Translations under genes and position numbers: made by a program | Shown here: in pieces, positions 47,901 through 59,176 of the stretch | Layout: each line of letters begins with the position of its first letter | Position numbering within the stretch: the first letter of the stretch is position 1 | Source: Micromussa lordhowensis | Taxonomy: Eukaryota; Cnidaria; Anthozoa; Scleractinia; Lobophylliidae | Assembly: GCA_964020085.1 (NCBI GenBank) | Contig: OZ026595.1 | Span: forward strand, 14,676,314 to 14,740,313 | DNA length: 64,000 bases | Direction: 5' to 3' | The notes under the pieces: model-generated | What the model saw: only the letters and a program-made list of their open reading frames with translations | What the model was told of the DNA's origin: nothing | Database searches by the model: none

Positions 47901-50900
47901 AGTACCAAGTGTTGTGTGGCTCTGGACAGAAAATACTGATACCTAGCCGCAGGGGTCGAAATGTTGCCTGTCTACCTGTCGATTTCAGGTAATTTTAGGA
48001 AGTGACAGGTAAAAAATATTGATACCTGTCACTGGCGACAGGTAAGAAAACCTTAGTAATACAGAATTTATTGATTTGTATAATAGTTTCATCTGTTTTT
48101 CCACCCGAAGTTGTTCTCACTTGTGCAGCTCTTGCACAGTCTTTACCAGACTTCACTCAATATTGACTAAAAGCAAGATGATGCAATCTTTGTAGTGCGC
48201 ATGACAAAGACAACAAATGTGTCTTGCTCCTGCGTTTCTTTGCCGATCAAGCGCGAGTTCGCAATATGGATCATTTTCTGACCCATAAGTCATTGCTTTC
48301 TATCAGTTTATTATTAATGATTGTACCCCAGTTGAGTTTCAAAAAGTGAAAATAAAATAATATTGTTCAAGTTGGATGTTGGTGGAAACAGGTAAAAATA
48401 CATTCTGCCTGTCACTAGACACAGGTAAACAGTCTGGAACATTTCGATCCCTGTAGCCTAAAGAGGGTTATTGAAAATTATGAAAGGTAAGTATGAACAA
48501 AAATTTCTGCGAGTTTTATGTACACCCCTGACGCACTCTGGAAAAGTTCATCTGGGAAGAAGGCGTGCTTAAGTTAAAGGAAACACTCCAAACCCTTAAG
48601 GCTCTCTGTCTGTGTAAAATGTTCCAGTGGAGATGTTTTTTTTTTATAATTTACTGTTTGTTTCAGTCTTAATCCATTGCATGAGACTTACTTGAAAAAT
48701 AGAAGTGTTGACAGATACACAATGTAGCTACCATTAAAATGAACCACTGAGAGGTTAAGGGAAGAGAAGAAACTAGAATTTTAGTGATGTTTGTCTACAA
48801 ATCTACCTGCATGCGCTGCATGACCTAGTGTCAAAATTTGCAGGGATTAGAAAATTGGCTTTGATTAAAGATAAAAAAATAAAAATAAAATATCTTGATT
48901 GACCACTCCCCCAATGGGGCTTTTCAGGGCCAATGATGAAATGATGAAACAAATAATCCAAATGAACATAACATGGTTAAAAATCCCAACTGGCAGGAGG
49001 CAGACCAGTTGGCTATTTACAAACATGGCTAAGAGTTGAACTAGGGTCTACCAAGAAACAACTCCAGCTAAGTGGTCAGAACGGGACTTGAACCCGCAAC
49101 CTCCGGATTCCAAGTCTGGTGCCCTAACCACTCGGCCACGCTGCCTCAAAGATTATTAACCCATCAACACCTGTGCTGGCCGTAATCAGCCATGATGAGC
49201 CTTGGCTTTGTTTAACTTCTGACGTCATCACCTTTGACCAAAATTGGCATCATCTATACTCAAGTTTTGCAGGAGGAAAATATTGTTCCATTGATACCCA
49301 GATCAGTGTGATTGGCTCAATGAAGTTTTAAAAATGCACAGAAATGCTCAGAAATCTGAGTCAAAAACTCGGGGCAAAATTTCCTTGGGACTACACTTAG
49401 CTAGTCCATGGTAAAAATTGCCCGTCTCAATGGTGCTTTCTCAGACATTTTTTTAACTGTAAGCAAGCCCAGTAGAATGTCAATCACTGCAGCTAAAAGA
49501 TAAGAAAACAAGAAAACGGAAAGGCAAAAAAAATTGAAAAACAAAACCGAAAAGCCGAAAGAAATCTTGAACTTTTGACTTCTGCACTGCCTGAGAAGAA
49601 ATGTTGCGTGATGCTAGTGGAAAGAAAGGCATGTATGTACTGTCATGTTGCAAATGTCTCTTTGAGTAGATTGGAGCTAATTTGGCTTATATCCAGGTTG
49701 AAAATTTCCAAAATGTCCAAAAAAATGTGTTTTTGGCAGTCTCATCAATGGGTTAAACATTCCTGCAATGACATAAAATTCTGTACGACAGATTTGCAAA
49801 CCAACTTGAACTTGAATGTCTTTTCCTCCCAGAAAACTGTAAGCTACATGTACCTTAACTTATAACAATTATTGATCCATTTAATTAAATTTGTATTCTC
49901 TCCTTAGGAGGAACAAAGTGATGATGACTCAACAGGAGAATACATTGAACCAGAAGAAGATGAAACACTTAATCATCCTCAAGGTGAGTTCTCAATTAAT
50001 TTGAACGCTGTTATTCTGTTTACTTACCTCAACTATAGAATTCTATGGTGCTCTATCATTTTTGAGTTATTTTTTTGGTAAAAAAAAATACCTCTTAGTT
50101 GGCGGGTCTGGGCCATGTTATGGATGAGTAGATGGATGGGTGAGTGGACAAGTGAGTAAGAGATGTATGTATGTCACACCAATCAGATTGGGGCTTCTAT
50201 GAACAACCAATCAAATTGCCGCTTGTTAAGGTGAATCATGTGTGTGGAGATTTCATCCTGGTTTTAGAAGAGCCATCTTTGTTTTTCTACAAACAGAAAC
50301 AGGTATTCTTGTAATGGCCTTATCATGACATTTCAAGTGTTTTGTTTGCTTTGGTTGCACCCAGGACTTTATATGGATGGGTTTCATATAAGTGGCTGTT
50401 CGCAGAGTAATACTGTCTTCTTGTTGAAATGTTCCTTGGGATCAATACTGAGGTACTCGCTTGAAGTGGTTTTGTCTGTCAAAACCAAAGAAATTACGGA
50501 CAGCTAGTTGTGAATGAGAACACTGCTGAGACTGCTAAAGACTAACTAACATTAGTAGAATTCTACTAGTATACTAATGCAAATGCTGCAATCTGATTGG
50601 CTGAACTACTTGTATACTATCAGCCATTAGAGTGCAGTTGGCCGCCGGTCGTCCACGAAATGCGATGTTTTTATAGTTTTTCCGACGTTTTGGAAGGAAT
50701 TTTAGATGTAAACGGGTAATTAAATTCCTGAGAAGACTAAAAGAAGCACTTTTAAGGTTTCTTGACTTTAAAAACTTGAAAATATTGAAAAGGCGGGTAC
50801 ACGCGTAAACAACTGCAAATTTTCCAAGGACAGCTTGAAACGTGCAACTTTGTTTATGGGTAAAGTTCAATAATGCGTGGGAAAATCATTGGAAACCGTT

Positions 50901-53900
50901 AATTGTGTTAATTTCAGTTAGAATTCTACTAAAACAATTAGATTATTCGCTCTCGATTTCTATGAGGCGATAGTTGATTCGGCCTTCGGCCTCATCAACT
51001 ATCACCTCATAGAAGTCTCGAGCTCATAATCTAATTGTTAAATAACACCATCAATTGACAAACACTATTCACTTGACTCTGAAGATGACTTCTGCTCAGG
51101 TTGTCGAAACGTCAGTCACCAACAACAGTTATTATCAGAAATACCCTCACCCGGACGACAGACAATCACACAAGACAAATTTTTTTTTGTACGCTGTACA
51201 TTGTAACCAAGCAAACTTGTTGGATTAACCTTATCATACTGTTGAGAGTGGGTTCTGCTAGCTACAGCAGCTTTCAATTCACAAAAAAAAAATAACTCTT
51301 GCACGCTTTGTGTTCCTATGTTCTTGCTCTGTTTCCTAGGGTTTTTCCTTTCTGCCAGGCAATTGGTGATTTTTGCAACATGTGTATGTCTCTGTTGTGG
51401 TTTTTTTTTTCGGTTTAATTTTTTTAATTAGTTTTAAATTTTTCAAACTGGTTCATATTTTTCAAACTGGTTGAATTTTTTAAACCATTTAATTTTTTTG
51501 TCAACTATCTACAAAAAACGGAAATATCTCTTTACATTCCTCTAACCTATTCTCTCCTGTTCTCGCTGAGTTTCTCCCACCTACTCTACCCTTCCCCCAA
51601 ATCCCCATTAAGCGCAAATACTAATCAACAGCAGGTTTCACTTTTTTTTCTTTTTATCTCATACTCAACGGGATTTGAACCACCAACCTCTGGATCCGCT
51701 TCCCACTGTCATTACCACTTGACCATGAAAGCAATGGATGCAAAAGCTCTCATACTTGTTGTAATTATCATTTCATCACCCCAAGCCCCTTTCATATGAA
51801 TTTTAATTTATACATAAATACATATAAATTTTAACTTACATGTATTCATACATGAACTTTGCCTTAATTACTAAGAAGCTAACCAATTCCAAATAACAGC
51901 TAAGGCCTAATCACTATCCTGAGAGCTCAACCCAAACCACTAACTCATATGCGAAGTTCCCAGCCTAACATCAAAGTTAACCATTCTAAGTAAGTGCTTA
52001 GGCCTAATCACTAACTTGAGTGCTTAACCCAAATTACTAAGACACATGCTCACATTCTGCTCAAAATTGAAAATTTAACTGGTTTGAAAATTTCAACCCA
52101 GTTTGAAAATATGAACCAGTTTGAAAAATTTAAACTGGTTTAACAAAAATTAGACCACAAATAAAATTGAACCACAACATCTCCATCACCAGCAATATTA
52201 TTTTGCACCACCAAAGTAATGATCATAGCCCTCTAATACAAACTGTAAGTTCCCTAACTTGTAAAATGTTTTAATGGAAAAAGTTCTGCGCAGGACTTGA
52301 CTGTCTGTACTTGGTTTGAGGTGGGGCGGGGGGTGTTAGTTTCAGGACAGCTTCAATGACAAGTATCAAGGATATGGTATATACTATGGATCAGATACAA
52401 TTTGCCTGTGGGTGTGGCAGCACTGGGCTATTCTAAGCTCTTAGACTATAGTTAGTTGGTTAATAACAAAGCTCAAACTCAGCCCTCTTCATATGGAGCC
52501 CAACATGTTTAATCATTAAGCCACTGCACATGCATGTACATACATTTATTTACTTCCCTAGCAGTTAGTGAAAACCTACTATTATATTGACCTTGATGGT
52601 AATAGCATCATGATGTTTATTCAAACCAGTCAATTACATCTTTCCAGGTTCACCAAGTAAGGAACTTCCTAATGTCCCTCTTGGTCTGGTAAGAAATTTT
52701 GTCAACTTCTTGATGGAACTCTGTTCAAAATAATTAATACTACTAACATTAAACCTCTGCTAACAGAAACTGCCAGAAAGTAGACATTTAGAAACAGTCC
52801 CAGCCATATGGAAGCACAACAATGTGTTGAATAGGCTTGCGGATCCACGGATTTGGTTAAAAAAAGTACATGGATTATGGATTTTTGCAATAAATTGAAC
52901 GGATTGGCGGATTTTGAAAATACAGCGGATCACAGATCAGCTGTGCATTTTGGCCTGGACTCTGCCTGTTTTGAAGTTCGGATTGTGGATCCTTAGTTCG
53001 GATCATACATGTAGGTCTTTGGTCAGCTAGGGTCATTATGTTCGTGTTTTATCCACTTTATTCCTTTTTTGGACAAGACTAAATTGGGTTTGGCATTTTT
53101 ATTGGAATTGTGTAATGTTAGTCCTACAGTTTTTGCTAACTTGACAATGGTATCCACATCTATCAGTTTACTGATGGACTTTCGCACAAAACTAAGAAAT
53201 GTCCAATGATTTCCAAAATAAGCTGAGGACCTCCAAACCTGTCCAAGACTATCCTACATGTAGATTGTCCGAAGGCATGTAAAAAACTTCCTAAAAAGTC
53301 CTGAAGCAGTTTTGATGGAAGAGAAACTTGTGTCTAGGCCAAGATGTCACAAAATACAACAACGTTTTGTATTTTTCATATATATATAAACAAAAACCCA
53401 TCTCCACAAAATAATTAATAAATTTAACAATCTTGATGAAAATGTGTGCCTCCAAAACTGCTCATATTTTACCAAATAATGAATTCTGTGGGGTAAGCAT
53501 TGCCCCCTGGCATACATTTCATTATGAAATTTGTCAAGTTTGGGCTACGGGTTCTTATAGATCTTCGCATGTTTACTAAATTCAGCATGATAAATTGAGC
53601 AGTGAAACCAATTTTATTTTGTTTAAATAAAAAAAAATAGAAAAAGCTTCACATCGATTGTAAAAAAGGTCAATTGATCTGCATTTTATTGGTGCTTTAG
53701 ATAATGCTGTAATTGCATTCCCTAGTTCAGACCTGACTCTACCTAGACTGAACTGCTTCTGTTTTGGTAAACATTTGAAAAGAGCCTCAAATTCCTGATG
53801 TTATAATTACACCTCACGTCACGATCAAGAGATGAATGACAACAGTGATGGAGCGACAAATGAGCATCGTAAAACCAAAATTAAACCAATGACTTACCAA

Positions 53901-56900
53901 TAATATTATTAGACTACTCGGCCAATCTCAAGCTGTTGTGAAACCAAAACCAAAGTAATTGCCTGATTACTTCAGTTCCAAACCAGTGCGCAAAAACAAT
54001 TAATACCCTTTTGCAGACCAAAATGGTTGAAATGTATAACTTATTTCAGACAAAAGGACTCAAAATCCATGCTATTTAGTGCTGCACATAACTTTAAGGC
54101 TTATATGAAGCAGTAGCCCACACACCCAGGGAAAGAAAGAATACAAACATTTCAAGTACTGTTGGAGTGAAAATACACCAGAAATTTTTCAAACAATGCA
54201 GTTCTGGATTTGAACGAAAATATTGGAGGATCAACGGATTTGGAGAATATAAATGGAAAGGATAGGTGGATTTGCATACCCCTATTCGCCCCTCTCCATA
54301 AGCCAGCAGCTCTCTTGTGTTGACATCTATTCTGACCCCAGCCTGCAGTAGGTCTGCTTATGGAAGGTTTCACTGCCAGTAATATAATATATTACTTTAA
54401 AATTCATTATACAAATATATTTTATTAATTAATAATTACATTTTATTTTACAGCTACAGTACTTGATACTCGTATTTGAACTTGTCAGTAGTAAAATCAG
54501 AACCCCTCTCTAGTAGACAAGACCATCAAGTAATATTGTGACTTATATCATAATTTTGATTTATTTTGTTTTTCTTGTGTGTTTCTGACAAGGTTGCTCA
54601 ATTAAAAGCAGGCTTGAATGGAACCATCCGTCGAAACCCTTTTATGGGTCCTCCCACAAGTCCACACACCAAGGTCAGCACATTAATATTTAATTCTTAA
54701 TACGAGTAGTAATCAAAGATTATGAGTGCATTCAACGCCGTCACTTTAATGTACATACCTTTTAAAATGATTTCACTAGCTTACTTTCAACCTCTGTCTA
54801 TTGCTAAAATCAACATTTTTCATCAACAACCGAGGTTTTACATCCAAGACAGATATATCATATGATAGTGTTAAAGTTCATGCCACTGAAGAGGTCCACT
54901 GTATAAACTACAATTTGTTGTGCGATGGCACCAGTTTCCGTAGACTCGCAATTTCACAGAACTAAAATAGTTACATTAGCCTTCAAATTCCATGCTAAAT
55001 ATTCTCACATTAAATGCTAATGTTTAAGCATAAAAGCTAATTTGTAAAAGTATATTTTTACGTACATTAATTATTCTTAGCTGAAAGTACAAATATAAGC
55101 AAACATTTGCAATCGTGTGATCGTTTATCATAAACAAACTCCATGCAACTGAATTGAGTATTCCCCCTGATGAATAAAAGGAGAGACTATCTATGTTGCC
55201 GTTTCTTGGTTCAGGCTCACTCTTATGGATCTTGCTTTCAGAGTACTTTTCCACTGATTCCGAACAATATTCAACCAAATAGAGACTGAGCTATCTGTCG
55301 CGATTGGAACTAATCAACAAATGCAATCAAAATACAGCCAATATAATGACTAAATATAGCTGTTCCCACGGTTAACATTCCAAAGCCAAGGTAGTTCAAA
55401 GTCATGTTCCTGAACATATAAAATAAACAAGGACAATTCCCTCAGATTTTGATAAATGCTACCGTCATTTAAGCGTTTAGATTCACCAAAATCCAACGCT
55501 GAGAGCACAAAATAGTGAAGCCCATGGCAATTGAATGGAAGAAAAGATCCAATGCAAAGACAAGCTCACAGAGCCTGCTCACATGGTCCCATGTTCGTCA
55601 CATGTCTTATCACATGTGTTAGTAACGGTACCAGTGTACCCGCTGTGACATGCCCCTGCAAAACTCTAGCCGGGTGGCCATTTTGGTGTCCTTACAAGAA
55701 TGTGGATTTTTTCTGCATATAACTGTGCACAAGAAAACGGACAGTAGAAAGCCACAGGCCAAACTTTTGCTTGCATTCTACATTCACAATTGATATTACA
55801 ATGTATATTTCAACTGTCTAGTTTGTTACTAGTGCTGCAGTGATATACCACATAATGCACTGATGCATCACAATATTTTTAATTATGGTACAAATATCAA
55901 AAGTTGAAGTTGATATCACAATACTACAGGAATGTATTATACAAAAAAATAAGTGGTGACATACAGTCTGCTACATGTTGTACTTCACTTTTTCTTATTT
56001 TCTCATTTGATTCATTCAAGATGGTTACAGATGGTTACAGATGGAGTCTTTACCAAAGTATATTCTTTAAGTTGCTACAATCCAAGTAGTAGAAAAAATG
56101 GCTGTGTTCTAAATTGCCCTATAATGCAGTACAAACCCCTGAGCATTGAGTACTTCATGTAGGCATTGAGTACTTCATGTTGTAGCTGCCAAAATAGTCT
56201 AGGAAATGTTCCTTTTTATGCCTTATTGTAAGATCTGTCTTGAATAAGTGATCGGTGGTCACCTACTCCATAAGCTTATTGTATAAACTTCTTGTTGGAT
56301 TGAAAATAGCCCTGTAAGAAAATATATATGCGTTGATTGGTTTAAAATCGTCGTGCTACATGTATATTAATTCAATAAAAACACAGAACTAGGATGAGCT
56401 GTTGACATAATGATGGCACAAGCAAAGAGAATTTACATTTTGGTGTTGAAAGTAAACAAATAGTTTTTTTGTCGCAGAGTTTTCTTAAAGGAACACGAGT
56501 AGAAGTTTGGGAGAACTAGAAAGAGCTTTGGAAACACTCACCTAATGGCTCGTGTTCCCACAACTTTTCTCATTCTCCCAAACTTCCACTCATGTTTCTA
56601 TGACTCCATAGAAACACAGTATTTTTTTTTTTTCTTAAATACAAAATTAATGTAAACTTGTAATTTTATGTTAACTTTGTTATACCTTTGTGGTATTTAT
56701 TTCCCTTTCTATCAATAAGGAAGTGAATTCTGATTGGTCAAGGATATCTTGGCCAGCAATATTACTGTAGAAGTACATGTATGGAAAATGATATTGTGCT
56801 GTGAAGTGGGCTTGCTTGAGAGACCAATACTTTGAATACAAATTAACATGCAGTTAATATTAAGACAGTTCAATCTATTCAAATTGTTTCAACTTGATAA

Positions 56901-59120
56901 CTGAAATCCATTTTGAGATTCTTTTGAAGTAGGCACATTCAGTTTGTTGTGTTTTGACAAAGTTGAAAACTGAAAGGTGTTTATGGCCAAGGTTAATTAA
57001 CTTAAAGTCTACTCATGTTGAAATTTTGTAGCTACGGGTTTCAGTTTTCAGAAAAGGCAAAGGAAAAATATATTGTAAGTTACTAGGTTTAGCTGTTATT
57101 TATAGCTGTTTACCAGGCAGTTGTGTAAGAGTTGATTTCCTTGGTTATACCTGATTGGATATCATAGCTTCAGGACAGTGTTATTATTCGGAGACTTAAG
57201 TTAACCACACAATTTGACTTTCAGACTACACCATCGCCATTTGAAGATGAAGAAGATCAGATATATGATGAACCGCCAGATGGTGAAGAAGACGGTAGGT
57301 CAATTCAAGTCTGAACAAAGAGTCTTAGTTAGTATTCATCATTCTTGTGACATTTTACAGGTGGAAAGCTAGCCAACTGCTTCTTGTTTTGTCTACTGAA
57401 GAAGGGATCTAAAGGATCTATGGTTATGAATATAGGATTGTCAGTTTATTTTTTTACTGCTTTATATCTTAACAGCTCTGCAAATTCAATATGTTTTGAT
57501 ACTAATGCTTCAAGAAATTATTGAGGTTGTGGAATGTGGTCTGTTTTCTTCTTTTCAAGATTCCTTCTCTTTGTGACCGCTGATTCTTGGTTAAGACTAG
57601 AAAATCAAAAATGAAATTCAGTGATAATAACGTAAAGGCAATAATAAAAAAGAGCCAAAACACAGCTTACCCATCCTGTAATTGTGGTTAGAGTAATGTA
57701 CATACTGACAGACCAATATAATAAATTAAAAATTAAAAATGTAAATTTAACCACAGTTTTATTGAAACTAAAACCTTTCAGTTTCCATTGTAAGGATGGA
57801 GATGTAAGGATGTGTTTTGCAACACAGATATTAAGATCATACTGGAAGAAATACTCTTCCACTGCAGTTATATATCCCTTAAGCAAGCTATTCATAATAA
57901 CTGAAATACACACAAAACATTTTTTCAGAGTTTGTTATTATAAGACTTTATAATGTAATTATTCTAAGTCACTTAATAAAACAGTAAATTACTTTGTAAT
58001 GTGAAAGAATCTAGAATCTTAAGGGTCATGAAATAAAACCTTGTTTAGTCAGTTGAAGCAAGTGTTAATCAGGTCATAATAGAATGTTATTGAAATTGCC
58101 TTTTCTTACCACTGAATGCTGATTGCTTGATTCTAGTTTGCTTCTGCACGTTCCATTTTGGAACATATAGGTTATTGATCAAAGATCTTTGAGCGGTGTC
58201 AGATAACTTAATGATACTGTATGTTCACTCTGATTTCACCATTGGCCAATATTTTATTCCTATAATTTAATTGTTGCATTTGACAATTCTGCCAATGTTT
58301 TGCCCAACATTGACTAATGTGCAATGACTTTTTATTATTTCTTCTTTTCAGAAGTTTATGAACAACCGAGTGATGATTCTGGAGGAGGTAGGGGTTTATT
58401 TAAATTATTCACATGTAGTATTGTGGGTTAATTAGCTCTCCACATCGGACAATTTAGTGTTTTTCTCATCATGTTTCCAGATGTAGGTTTTGAATGTAAG
58501 GTGCCCACAAGGAATTCCTGTGGGTCAAAAATAGAAGCCTTGTTATAACCATCAGAACTTTTCTATTGTTCCCTGGGTCATGTTACTAACATTGTTGGTT
58601 GTTCAACCCATTAGAGCCGAACACTTCCTCATGATACATTAATAAAATTTGATGGATACATCAAGTGTTTACTTTTGTCTGATTTAGGCTGTTAGGGTTA
58701 CTATTGAGTTAATTGGTTGCTATTATCACCCTTTTTTAGGCATTGTAGTCCGCCCAATGTCGCATAAGAAAATAATAAGATGTGAATCTGACAAGGGGGA
58801 ATATGTTGATGCACGGGTAGGAGTTAATATCTTATATGAATATTTGCGTTTCTGTCAGTTGTTAGTGAGAGACACAGTGGCCTTTAGTAGTCAGTGTGGT
58901 TAAAAGCTAAAGACACATAATTTAATGTTTGATGATCAACAATGTGCACTCCACCTACTAGTAAATTAAGCCTTTTCAACCTAGTAATGAGTTCATAGCC
59001 GTCAGTGCTTGAACTCTGGTTTCTGTAGCAAGAGCGGTTAGAAGTATATATTTTTAACAAAGTTTTAAATCTGTAAAGCGCTGTTTGAGCACTGGGTTCA
59101 AACAGCGCTTTATAAGTGAA

Positions 59121-59176
<56 letters not shown>

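Noticed and set aside
49074..49147. tRNA gene on the minus strand
   Set aside because: It is joined to a SINE body and A/T-rich tail and flanked by short duplications, so it is the head of a retroposon.
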